A stretch of DNA of 64,000 nt from Macrotrachela quadricornifera (Eukaryota > Rotifera > Eurotatoria > Philodinida > Philodinidae): positions 77,918-141,917 of the forward strand of contig JAJEKB010020675.1 of the NCBI GenBank assembly GCA_022393335.1, in the 5' to 3' direction. Made by a program: the position numbers and the translations under genes. Of this stretch, positions 45,033 through 55,589 are shown one piece after another; the first letter of the stretch is position 1; every line of letters starts with the position of its first letter. Below the pieces are notes generated by a model. It had not been told where the DNA came from. It was given only the letters and a program-made list of their open reading frames with translations, and did not search any database.

Positions 45033-47276
45033 TAGGTCCTAAACAGATTCTATACAGAGGTACGCATAGATCCTCAAGGGTTATAGTATGGGTGGAATTA
45101 AATGAAAATAGCGTATACTCGATCTTGTGTGATGTACCTCGCCGCATCATCTACACAAAGAATTATCACCAAATTGGATCATATTACGAGAACTCATATT
45201 GAATAGTGAGTGTGGAAACGAATTCTGGATAAATGATGTTGTTTCCGGATTTAAAAGTGAAAGTTGATGCTGTTTAATTGTAATCTTTCATTTGGAAGGA
45301 TAGATTTTATGTCTGATTGTAATCAGGAAGGAAGATACATAGAAAAAGGTATGTATTCGATAGTACATGATCTTGTGAGATTAGATGAAAATCGTACAGA
45401 AAATTGGAGTTCTCAGAAATGTTCAGCTAAATTATGATATAATATATTTGAGAGACATGTTAGTATTTCACCTGTTGAGGAAGTAGATTTGAATGTGCCA
45501 GTAGTTAGTGATGATCGATTTTTCAGTACAGAACTGAGGAACGTTTAGTCGCTTATCGGAATGGTTCAGCGAGACTGCATGTGAGGCAACGTTTGAATTA
45601 ATAGGACGTTTGCCCACCGATCGAATTCAATCAATTGATACTTCATTTGAAAGTGACAAATAGTTTGAAACTTTTCTCTGAATCAGTTTTGAAGAACATT
45701 TTCTTCGAAAAACCAACGGGTTGAAATTGTAGCTTTAGAAGGACCAAGGCTTATGAGGAAAATGCGACTTCTTGTATGCAATGGCAAGTAGCATTAATGG
45801 TTAAGTGAGTATAATATGATTTAGTTCAACATTTATTTGTTCAAGTATAGTAACCTCTTCGTATGTTCGGAAATATAGTTTAAAAATCAATAAGATGAGA
45901 ATTATATATATATATCAATTGTTTAATAAACCTCGCGTGGATGTCTATGAAAGTAAAAATCGAAAATAGGCTCTTGCTGCTTATGAGAATATTTATTCGC
46001 ATAAGCCATAACTATCGAACGAAAACATGTCAAATATCAGTTTAGATAATTTGAAGAATAAAAATTCTAAGATGTTCTAAATATGAAATGAGGATTTGTA
46101 TAACAATGTTGCAATAATTTCGCGGATTATTGCAGAAAAATCTTGAAGAATCGACACCGTGTCAATCAGTATTGCGTCTATTTCACTTCTATATCAATCC
46201 TGGCATCTAAAATGCTTATAGGAATGCTTTACATTTCTTCACGTTCCTATTTATATCAATACGAAAGGAGACTACAGTCGCTATATGAATGTAAAGTACA
46301 TTATCCAACATTTTTTTAAATACAGTAAATAGATGCTCTTTGAATGCTGATGACAGACTGTTAGCTATCCCTAAATGAATTACTTTACACAATCTCAAAA
46401 ACAGTAATACCTTGTCTTTTTACAACATCATTGTCATACTTAATATTGCGTGCATTTTACAAAGCGCATATCTCTTCGACAACAGTTTTGAAAACACCAT
46501 TCGGTAAGGACTAAATCGTGATAAAACCTAATTCATCCTAACGCAATCAGGTCGTATAGACCGGTGTCACTTACAGAAAATGATTCTTCTTGAGAATTGG
46601 TGTTTTTCGAGTGGCAATCTGAAACCGCAAAGTTCCAATAATCGTCAATCGCTTCCGATCCATGAACTCCGAGAACCACTGGTTTAACAAAACTGAACTC
46701 GGAAATTCTAAAAATCTGAGTGTATATTCAGATTCATCGAGCCCGCAAATCACATGAATCTTTGATTTTTCAGCTTTAACCATTAACATTCCATCCAACA
46801 ACAAGATCAGAAGTTTATTTTATCTGACACTGGCGTGAAGTCCTGCACAGAATGGCTGTCTTTTCTCTTTAATCTATGAGCACAAAGGATACACCTTGAA
46901 CCCACTAAGACTACACGGACATACGACAATATCTATATAGAAAGGCCTATAGCCTCATACTCTAACGTTGCACATCTTTGATAACCTATGTATCCTTTCC
47001 TCTTACAGTCTTATATCGCTTCTAGCTTCTGTAGACTTATCTTCTTAGTGCCTTACTTTCTTCAGGACCTACGGATATCATCATACTATACGTTTTGAGG
47101 GCCTATGGATACCTCTATATAATAACTCTTAAAGACCTATGAATACCCCCTTTATAGTAGCTCTTAAAGATCTGTAGATGTCCAACTATAATACCTCTTA
47201 AAGATCTAAGGGTACCTCACACTGTAGTAGTCCTTGAGGACCTATGACTATCTCCATATAGAATCTGTTTTGGAAC
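45033..47276. repeat. 2.2 kb segment bracketed by inverted 46 bp repeats
   Basis: The left end 45033-45079 (GGTCCTAAACAGATTCTATA ... GATCCTCAAGG) matches the reverse complement of 47232-47276 (GTTCCAAAACAGATTCTATA ... GGTCCTCAAGG). This could be a transposon with terminal inverted repeats. The interior shows no recognisable transposase; one minus-strand frame at 46571-46804 is unassigned. The right end continues into a minisatellite. Confidence 0.45.
47066..47276 (+). repeat. Minisatellite of ~35 bp units
   Basis: Six diverged units, each starting AGGACCTA, AAGACCTA or AAGATCTR and ending with CTCTTA, CTTG or TTTG. The same unit appears once in inverse orientation at about 45033-45108. Confidence 0.7.
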
Positions 47277-47386
47277 TGCGAAAAGAAGGCGTAAATAATT
47301 TATTTACTTTTTTCAAAAAGTAAAAGTAAAGTGTCATTCCTAGTTAAAAAGAAAACAAAATAGAGCTTTTGAATTTGCTGCGAAAT

Positions 47387-48509
47387 TTATTGACTAATTT
47401 GTCTGATAGACAAATTTCCAAAATAAATCATGCTATCAACATTGGATTTCCAATGATCTGCACTTCCTCCACGAAACCTATTTGAAAAAAAAATCAAGTA
47501 AAGTGAAATAAAAACATTTTGAGATAAAACTCACGTATGAAAAGACAAATTATTAATAAACCGTTTACTATCATTGGTTGTCCAACGAATGCTCTGATCA
47601 ATTAGCGTTGTTCCATTGATTTTTATTTGGACGTGTCCATTGGCGTTATTACCAGTGTTTGATTTGACATACATGTGAACTTTGTATAGCTTGCCCTTTT
47701 CAATACTACCTAAAGTTAAGAAAAAATACGTTTCTTTTTTATTCGCTCTTTTTCAACCAATAATAGCATCTGGGACTGAATCATAAAATGATGTCATTAT
47801 AAATCTTTAAAACTTTTCGGCTGTTTCATACTCAAAACCATGTCGAATAATGAAACGAACTCGAAACAGTATTTAGTCCAAACTAGTGATGATCCTGGAC
47901 GTATACTTTCTTTAAGAATAAGAATTCATACCAGTTGATGGATATGATTTACCAAAGTTGTCTCCACATTGTCCTGGCATTCCAAAATAATAAACATATG
48001 GAATGAAATAGACTCGTTTGTTATCATTGTACCACATCAAACGTAGAGTTCCACCTGCTCCATCTTTTGGTGGATTGCATCCTGTATTTCGATTTCCAAT
48101 GCCCAAACCAAAACCAACTTTTCCGCCACGACTCCAGTCAAATTGACTGTGAAATCGGATGTCGAAATCCAACTCATACGCAGAACCATCCGGTATTCTG
48201 ATATTGGATACGATGCCACTTTCTCCAGTTAGAGCATCTTTTCGTAAAGTTATACGCAATTTTCCACCTGAGATCGATGCACGATCGTTTTTCCACCCGC
48301 TGATCGAACCAAAATCAGCTTTGGCCATAGTATCTGTATACTGCCCTTGAGCATATTTGCTCCAACTGATCGATTTCTGATAGAGTTGTGTCGATGCTGA
48401 TTTAGATAAACAAAAAGAGCTACTCATGTAAAAATCTATATTTGTATAATTTACCTAAATCAATCAGCACCAACAAAAGAATAATTGTCACGACTAAATT
48501 CGTTGTCAT
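47387..48509 (-). CDS. Secreted polysaccharide lyase family 14-like protein, four exons
   Basis: Exons on the minus strand: 48509-48455, 48396-47932, 47709-47535, 47477-47387. Introns are 58, 222 and 57 bp, all GT-AG; 261 residues. Exon 1 encodes only a signal peptide (MTTNLVVTIILLLVLIDL). An ATG at 48427 lies inside intron 1 and is not the start. The mature part has the beta-jelly-roll pattern of PL14 alginate/glucuronan lyases: YELDFDIRF, WSRGGKVGFGLGIG, then CNPPKDGAGG, RLMWYNDNKRVYF and PYVYYFG, GDNFGKSYPSTG, VKSNTGNNANG, SIRWTT and FRGGSADHWK. The RLMWYN and YFIPYVYY strands are where the family carries its catalytic face. By family it would cleave uronate-containing polysaccharides, probably in digestion of algal or bacterial slime. 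AATAAA overlaps the stop codon. PL14 genes occur in molluscs, bacteria and algal viruses, so past transfer is possible. Confidence 0.87.
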
Positions 48510-49085
48510 TCAATAAAAACATCACCTATATATATTTTATCGAGTCACAAAAAAAAAAGAAATACCTGCAATTGTAAATCGTTCCATTCTTTGGAAGTGA
48601 TCGTTGCGTTCGATAATATAATTATGATGAAAATGAATAGACAAAAAATATTAGAAAGTAAACCATGATAGTTAACTATGTAGTCACACTATCACAAAGG
48701 CATCTGGGTAAGCTTCTTCAAATATTTTCTTCGTGAATGTGTGCGATAACATTTATTTTCTTTAAGTGTATTTTGTCTCCTGTTCTATGCCAATGCATAG
48801 TCAGATGTTAGGTATCAGTTTTCAATCAATTCATTGATTATAAGTAACAATACATTTCGATATTCTTTTCCAGAGGATTATTTTTTTTTGAAAAAGAAAA
48901 TAATTAACAAACTTGCATCGTCAAGAATGAAAATGAAGCTACTTACATAGAACACTAGGAAATATTCTTTGCCCGCCCTCGAGACAAATATTTAGAGCTT
49001 GGTTCTAGTGTATCTTTTCAAAGTACCCTTCCTGTGCATCAATGTACATGTGCATACGAATAAATCAGTCCGTGAAGCAGTTTTT
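48510..49085. other. Non-coding stretch
   Basis: 5' flank of the lyase gene on its minus strand. An ATAAAATATATATAGG motif lies about 20-30 bp before the ATG, too close for a usual TATA box unless the leader is minimal. No other gene is seen. Confidence 0.3.
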
Positions 49086-49089
49086 GAAA

Positions 49090-49925
49090 TGCTCCTTTGT
49101 GAATCTGTCAATGGTTTGATTTAAGACATTCTTACACGTAGTTGATTTTTCAGTTTGAAGAATAAGAAAAAGTCACATGGGCCTAAATCTGAAGAATATG
49201 GTGGATTTTGATATGATTCGACATGATTTTCGATCAAAATTCGTTAGTAATCCAGACTCGATGTGGCCTTCAATTATCATCATGAAGAATCAGCCCACGA
49301 ATCGTCTCACCAGACTCGAATGGTATCGACTCGATTACACCATATTTTATGAAGAAAACAGCCACTATTCGTTTGCCTGAGCTTTTTTTTCGATGAACCT
49401 TGGTTGGATGTGGATCAGTTTTTGACACTCAAACTCTGGATTGCTCTTTTGTTTTCAGATCATAATGATGAAACCATGATTCATCACTAGTTATAATGTC
49501 AAATACACGACGGGATTGATCTTCTTCAAACCTCTTTAGTGATTGCCGACAAAACTGAACATGTAACCATTTTTGATCATCAGTCAACTGGTGAGGCACC
49601 CATCGAGCGCAAATCTTGTGTAACTTTGAATAATTATGAATGATTGAATTGATTGATGACGAACTAATCCTCAGGACATACTCTATTTGTTCGTATGTTG
49701 AATGAGGATCATTTTCGATTATTGTTCGAACAGCATCAATTGTTTTTTCGTTGACAGTTGTTGAAGGACAATCTGTATGAGTAGCATGTTCAATACTAAA
49801 ATTATTTCGCAGAAATTCATGAAACCAAGTGAGGGCTGTGCACTCGGAAGGTATTTGGTCCCCTCATGCTTGCATAAAACAGGCATGGCTGTCTTTGTAT
49901 AGTAAACTAATTTTCTAATCATATA
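49090..49925 (-). pseudogene. mariner transposase pseudogene
   Basis: Minus-strand translation in shifting frames reads PSECTALTWFHEFLRNNF, NEKTIDAVRTIIENDPHSTY, ICARWVPHQLTDDQKW, then SDESWFHHYDLKTKEQS with the first catalytic Asp, and later LHDDN, RPHRVWITNEF with the second. These are signatures of mariner transposases. Stops, frameshifts and an internal deletion between the ESGETI and LHDDN blocks make it inactive. It differs from the element at 43-44 kb. I could not define inverted repeats. Confidence 0.75.
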
Positions 49926-50083
49926 ATATCATAGTGCGAAATTATTCACGTGAGAATTTAAAATTCATATCGAAGATGATGTGAAGATGATCGAAAAGAA
50001 ATGAAAAAATACAACGATGAATAATACGTGGAAGTCTGAAATTTTGCACATAATCCTAAATATGTTTATACATTATAATACAA

Positions 50084-50742
50084 CTAGAGGCCCCTGTGAA
50101 AAGGTTAGACTCAAGAGAAAAAAGTGGAGCCCGTGGAGTGCATGCTTCAGCTATACCTCCCTGTACCTTCATTGTACTTCCCTATGTTCTCACTGTACTT
50201 CTTTGTACCTCCTTTGTATTTCCTTGTACGTTCACTATACTTTCCTATACCTCCACTGTGCTTTCCTGTACTTCCCTATACTTCCACTATTCTTTTCTGT
50301 ACTTTCTTGTACTTCGAGAGTCTGTTGTTTTTACCCTTGGTTGAACTTCAATACCAGAGGAGAAACCAATTTAACCACTTCACCGGCGAATTTTGGACGG
50401 GCAAAATTCTTTTGGAGATGAAAACTAATGATAACATTCTTCAAAACTCCCTCCTGAAGAAACAGATAAACTGTGTTACTTAATTTCGAGTAACTATGAA
50501 TTAATTTCATCTATACAGTATCATTCTTCTTTCTAACATACTGATCAGTCTTAGTTTACCGTAATTCTGCAACTGAAAACAAAAAAGTGGTGCATATTTG
50601 CATCAGCGCCTTCAAAAGGGTTAATGAACATCAGAAAAAATTTCATGAGTATAAAATATAATATAGATGACTGACATCTATCATAATAGATGGACATGTA
50701 AAGTTCCTGAAGAAGAAAAACACTTGTATAATATAATATAGA
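50084..50742 (-). mobile_element. Non-autonomous Helitron-like element
   Basis: 659 bp. On the minus strand it starts TCTATATTATATTATACAAG at 50742 (preceded by A) and ends CACAGGGGCCTCTAG at 50084 (followed by T). The 5' end, including a CTTCAGGAACTTT block, and the last 13 bases match the large Helitron at 24881-30698. CTAG is a canonical CTRR end. It encodes no protein, carries a minisatellite, and would depend on the Rep-helicase of a related Helitron. Confidence 0.85.
50150..50325 (+). repeat. Minisatellite inside the short Helitron
   Basis: Degenerate units of about 10-21 bp, of the form TACTTCCCTGTACCTCCACTG, fill this stretch. Pyrimidine-rich in the plus strand. Several open frames with Tyr/Leu/Phe/Cys repeats come from this and are not genes. 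Confidence 0.75.
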
Positions 50743-50880
50743 TTGTTTAAGAATATTTACTAGTGTGTCGCTTTATTTTATAGAAAAATTCAAATCTTGA
50801 GCCACCTTGTAATAATTTTTCGTTGTTTTGAATTTTCTTTAAGGTCAATATCTTTGACTGTAAAGAAGAGATGGATGTTG

Positions 50881-51109
50881 CCCAGGCAGACAAGCTACGA
50901 TGAAATAACGCGTAAAAACGCTTGAAAATGTGCGCTTTTTGCGAATTTATTTTCGTTAGCATTTTAACGCGTTTTTTTCCTGAAAAAAACGACAAAAGTC
51001 ACGTATTTTAGGAAAAAACGCGTTAAAGTTTTAACGAAAATCAATTCACAAAAAGCGTACATTTTCAAGCGTTTGTACGCGTTATTTTATCGTAGCTTGT
51101 CTGCCTGGG
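50881..51109. mobile_element. Hairpin MITE with CCCAGGCAGACAAGC ends
   Basis: 229 bp, nearly a full palindrome. The terminal 21 bp CCCAGGCAGACAAGCTACGAT is perfectly inverted at both ends, and the match continues through AACGCTTGAAAATGTxCGC and TTTTAACGCG-type blocks to a centre near 50995. Few mismatches suggest a fairly young insertion. No target duplication could be assigned. Confidence 0.88.
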
Positions 51110-51932
51110 TGGAACTAAAGATTCTTCTGATTTCGGTTAGAAGAAATGATTCAAATAGTAAAGCGAAAAAAAAGAGAAAATAACAGCAATGCCATTTCTA
51201 AATTGTAAGCATAATAATTAAATCATGTTTGATTCATCAAAAAACTGAACGAAATTAATCAATGTGCCATATAATTCGTCATACTTCCTGATTATTAGTG
51301 TAGTTTTATAAAACTATTTATATTGCTAGAGACTTTTGTCTTACTAAGTTAACTGTTTGAAACTTTTTTAAACATATTAAATACAGGATATCCTAAAAGA
51401 TCATTTTATAGACGTGTATAGCATTATTACCAGAAAAATCTTACTCCAAGATTTTCTTTTGCTGAATGAAACTACCAGCGAGCTTCTACTTGTATACTAG
51501 ACAAAAATTTTATTTTTTAAATATAGATAAAAATAATCTCAATTTTTAAAAGATGAAATATTTATAATAACATAAATAATATATATTATATAATGTTCTA
51601 TTATGATCGAACTGTGATTCACAATTGCGAAAAATTACAATGCAATTACGCATAACTACAACGTAGTTGTTAAAAAATGACAAATAGGCAAATATTTGAT
51701 TAAGAATCAATTATTTCTATTTGTTTCTTCTAAAAAAAAAGACGAATTCATTATATACAGAGCAATATATTACGAATGAGAATAGCAAAATATAAGTTAC
51801 GATTAATACATATTGTCTATTCATTTTAATAAGATTTATTAATCGAGAGTCTTATCGTCTATTTTCTTTAATACATGTTTAAAAAAAATCAAAAATCAGA
51901 ATTAAAATCAATAAATATATCTAAATAATTAC
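51110..51932. other. Non-coding 3' flank of the PQQ-like gene
   Basis: AT-rich. AATAAA on the minus strand (plus 51835-51840) lies about 95 bp after the stop of the neighbouring gene and could be its polyadenylation signal. Nothing else is recognised. Confidence 0.35.
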
Positions 51933-53517
51933 TTAAGAATCAAGTTGAGGTAAACCAATAATATGTACTGGTACTAAATCGGGATAAGTTCTCAATAGCC
52001 ATGACATATAAAGTACTTCGTTACCTATGAGAATAGGACAATGAGCAGTGATTTTTGCATTTGATGGAACATCAATATTAATTCGATTCAATACTGTAGT
52101 CGTATCTACGTGAACTCGAGCGACAAACAGAGCCGACAAATGTCCTGGTCGACCAATTGTAGACGAAGAGACAACAATAAAAGCAATTTTTGTTTCAGTA
52201 TTTAGAGCAAGACAACTTGAAACGAGATTATATCGTTCAATTTCATCTTGTGAAGCAATTTGAACTTGCCAGATGGTGGATCCATATCGATTGATTGCAT
52301 AAAGATATGGAAGAACAGCAATATACGTAATTCCTTGCTGATCGTCAGCGACTGGTTGAGTAGATTGAGCAGAACTTTCATATGGTTCCTTCCATTGCCA
52401 AAGTAAATGGAAATCACCACTTGCATGAGCATCCCAACCAGAAACAATAAGTGATCCTGTTGTCATCATTGAACTAAAATTTTGCCATACACGCGTAACA
52501 ATTGCAGATTCTCGATCAAAAGAATAATATCGATTTCCTCCTGAATTAATATAAACATCTACTAATCTTGTATCTGCACCATTGACCTTTCGAAAATGAT
52601 CATCATTTCCAATCCAATAAATTCCAGTACCATCACTATTGTATATTGATTTTGTAGAACATCCAATAACTCCTCGATCAATCCAAACAATTTCTAAACT
52701 AGTCGTATTAATAACCGCTATTGATTCATTAACTACAGTAGTGAACAAATAAATTGAACCATCATTAATTGATAATGGAGATTCTAATGGTTGATAAAGT
52801 TGTTTATTTTCTACACATTCTAGAATAGGACGATTTGTTTGAGCATTAGATATACGACAAGCTTTGCCCGAATATGAGACATTATTAGACCAAGATGATA
52901 TAAAGAAAACTTGACCACTGTGAGGTGCAATAGTATTTGAAACGCCTGTATTAATCATATCAGGAATAGGTTCAAGATATAATTTCCAACGAATTATTCC
53001 ATTTGATGTCAAACAAAGCAGATAATCAGCTAGATAAAAATAAATTTAAATAAATAATCTATTTATTCAATATAATTATGTACGGTTACTGCTACCACTT
53101 CGTTTGCTTTTCTAATTTTATTTTAGTTATGCTTCCATTATTCAAGAAATTTCTTTTTAATAAACTCATCTATTTTAACTAATTTTTGTATCTTAGATAA
53201 TACAGAAAGAAAAATTAATTTGTATATTAACCTGAATGAGATGGATTTTCACTGATAAATATGTATAGATCACCATTTATACCAACTCCTGTTCCTTGAA
53301 TCGCCATTACTTGCGATGAAGAATTATATATAAAATGCCATGACTTGTTAGTGAAATTTGTTGTTATTGAAGGAATTAGTCGTCGAGTATTACAAGGATT
53401 TCCCATTGCATGAATCCAACTTCGTTCATAATCATTTTGTGCTTCAATAATACACCAATGAATAAGAATCGAGAATATAATTGCGAAAAGAATGACCGTA
53501 ATATTCCACAAATGCAT
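51933..53517 (-). CDS. Single-pass membrane protein with PQQ-like beta-propeller
   Basis: Two exons, 53517-53232 and 53029-51933, around a 202 bp GT-AG intron; 460 residues. The start is the ATG at 53517 (MHLWNITVILF); codons further upstream are open but lack an ATG. Residues about 4-24 form a hydrophobic anchor, making it type II membrane or secreted. The rest shows repeated blades of a beta-propeller resembling quinoprotein/PQQ-like domains: GINGDLYIFIS, SNGIIRWKLYLEP, SINDGSIYLFTTV, TTSLEIVWIDRG, DDQQGITYIAVLPYLYAINR followed by GSTIWQVQI. Several N-glycosylation sequons (NFT, NVS, NES, NTT, NFS) agree with an extracellular location. No enzyme motif is evident; it may be a receptor or binding protein. 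A function cannot be assigned. Confidence 0.8.
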
Positions 53518-53559
53518 ATTTTTCTTTTTTTTCAATTTATCTCTTCATTTATAATATAT

Positions 53560-54341
53560 AATAACCTATTTTCAGACGAATGGTCTTTTTCCCATAGTTA
53601 CACTTTTATTTTAAGACTAATAATTGTCCTGTAATGGCAATGTTATTTTTACACAATAGAATAGATGACATGCGGAAATTATTCGTAGGTTGTCCTTATT
53701 CTTCTTTTATTAGAAACAATATTTAATTCAATTGAAAATTTATGTTTGTATTATACAACAGAAGATAAACATGGTAGCATCAAAATTCTTTCTTCTATGT
53801 TGATATGCATTGATATAACACAGGAGACAACCTCCTCAATTTGATGAATAGCAGCAGATGGCATAAAGATTCATGTGAAAGTTGTTTGAACTATGAAGTG
53901 AAACAATTCTGCTATTTGACCCTTTACAAAAAAATTTTTAAATAATGTTATCTTATTTTATGTTCTTTTCTTAGTTCATTTAATAGGTTTATGGAGTGTT
54001 TATCCATTGTAAACAAGGTTCTAAACGCAATTGTTTTTACTTCCTACCCGTAAACTATTATTGTTTTATTATCCATATTCTTTGTATGGAATCACACAAG
54101 ATAAAAATGTGATAGTTTTAAAAGTTATTCGACAACAAACAGAACGGTTCGAGATACTATTCAAATATATACAGAATGACATTTCAATAGTGTTTTTGGG
54201 AATGCCAATATTCAAGAAAATTTTGATTAATTAGTTAAACATTTACATGATTTTATAAAATTATTTATTCTCTTTGAAAGGATAAAAAAAGCTTCAGCAT
54301 TCTCTCTAGCTGCATTCAATGAACAATATTGTAAATATTAA
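53560..54341. other. Non-coding stretch
   Basis: AT-rich spacer between two minus-strand genes. A plus-strand frame at 54031-54234 has no family resemblance. Confidence 0.35.
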
Positions 54342-55586
54342 TTATGACGAAATTTGCGTTTGTATTTCATTTAAAAACGTATAATATGGTTTACGATCAG
54401 TATCATCAAATACTAAACTATCTTCTGTATTTAGTTTATTTTCTTGAAAAATAAATGTAACATATTCATTAATATTTGGCAAATAATTTGATCGTATACG
54501 TATTTCTATTTCATTTAATTGTCCTGTTAATTGATTAATATCTGTATTCCAATCAAATAAGCTGGCACCAGTACTTGTTGCAAACGGATTTAATTCAATA
54601 ACAATACATTCAAATTCATTAGATAATTTATTATCAATTAATCCTATATCAATTATATAATTATGATATATATCATTAAATGGTTGAAAAAGTGGTTGAA
54701 TTATTTCTTGCCAATATTTAATAATTGTATTTTTAATTTGTTGAATTATTTCATCATTTTGTAAATGATAAAATTTACAATAATGATTGTATTGTGATAT
54801 TGCAGTTAATTTTGATTGATAAACAAAACAACGAAATTCCATTGATGGATCTAATAAATTATTCCATTGACGAATTATTATATGATTATTCCATTCATAG
54901 AGTTGGATATTATTTGGATTACGATCTTTATTATTTTGAACTTCTTCACATCTAAGTGCATCTAATAAATCAATAAAAACTCTTTCACTGGATAAAATAA
55001 GATTTAATACTTCAAATTCATTTGTAACTTGTAAAGATTGAAATTGTGCGTAACAACAAGCAATTAATTGTATATTTGCTTTACCTTCAATAGTATCATA
55101 TTCATTTGGATATTTAATTTGTAATCTATTTAATTCTTCATGATAAATTTGAATTAATTTTTGTAAATTTAAAGGATCTCCATCTTTTGGACTTCGTGCA
55201 CTTAAACGAATAAACATACTATTAATTTTTAATTGATTTGTTTTTAAATAAAGTATCTTCTCTTTTAATTCATCTTGTATTGATTGAATTAATTGTATAT
55301 CATTGGATTTTAAGAATTTTTTTGAATTATAACGAGTTTGATAATAATTAACAAAAGCTTGAGCAATTGATGAAGATATTGGAATAAATTCAGTATAAAA
55401 TGTTTGACATTGTAAAATTTTATACCATGCTTCAACATCAAAATGAATGTGTTCACATCTCTTTAATAATTTTCTATTATATAATAATGTTGAAATATTG
55501 TCAGCATTATTATGATCATTTTTAGTAATTGATGTCGATTTATCGTCAATACTATTTCTACGTATCAAACTTCCGATTTGTCCCAT
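54342..55586 (-). CDS. CDC123/D123-like protein with myristoylation-type N-terminus
   Basis: Single exon, 414 residues. The frame carries the D123 (CDC123) ATP-grasp-like signatures: FDVEAWYKILQCQTFYTEFI near residue 50, MFIRLSARSPKDG near 125, EFRCFVYQSKLTAISQYNHY near 255, and a C-terminal IDIGLI ... CIVIELNPFATSTGASLFDW. True CDC123 is an assembly factor for translation initiation factor eIF2. This copy is longer, has many Gln/Asn/Ile-rich inserts, lacks introns and begins MGQIGSLIRR, where Gly2 is a likely N-myristoylation site. Membrane attachment would be unusual for CDC123. It may be a diverged paralogue with another role. The ATG at 55586 is the only good start. Confidence 0.85.
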   Translation of the reverse strand: MGQIGSLIRRNSIDDKSTSITKNDHNNADNISTLLYNRKLLKRCEHIHFDVEAWYKILQCQTFYTEFIPISSSIAQAFVNYYQTRYNSKKFLKSNDIQLIQSIQDELKEKILYLKTNQLKINSMFIRLSARSPKDGDPLNLQKLIQIYHEELNRLQIKYPNEYDTIEGKANIQLIACCYAQFQSLQVTNEFEVLNLILSSERVFIDLLDALRCEEVQNNKDRNPNNIQLYEWNNHIIIRQWNNLLDPSMEFRCFVYQSKLTAISQYNHYCKFYHLQNDEIIQQIKNTIIKYWQEIIQPLFQPFNDIYHNYIIDIGLIDNKLSNEFECIVIELNPFATSTGASLFDWNTDINQLTGQLNEIEIRIRSNYLPNINEYVTFIFQENKLNTEDSLVFDDTDRKPYYTFLNEIQTQISS

Positions 55587-55589
55587 TAT

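Noticed and set aside
48397..48427. ATG at 48427 as start of the lyase
   Set aside because: It lies inside a 58 bp GT-AG intron; splicing joins the body to an upstream exon with a proper signal peptide at 48509.
50017..50483. Tyr/Leu/Cys-rich frames in all three plus-strand phases
   Set aside because: They are produced by a pyrimidine-rich minisatellite inside the short Helitron.
53518..53535. Six extra N-terminal codons (Lys-rich) on the PQQ-like protein
   Set aside because: They begin with TTG; the first ATG is at 53517 and leads straight into the membrane anchor.
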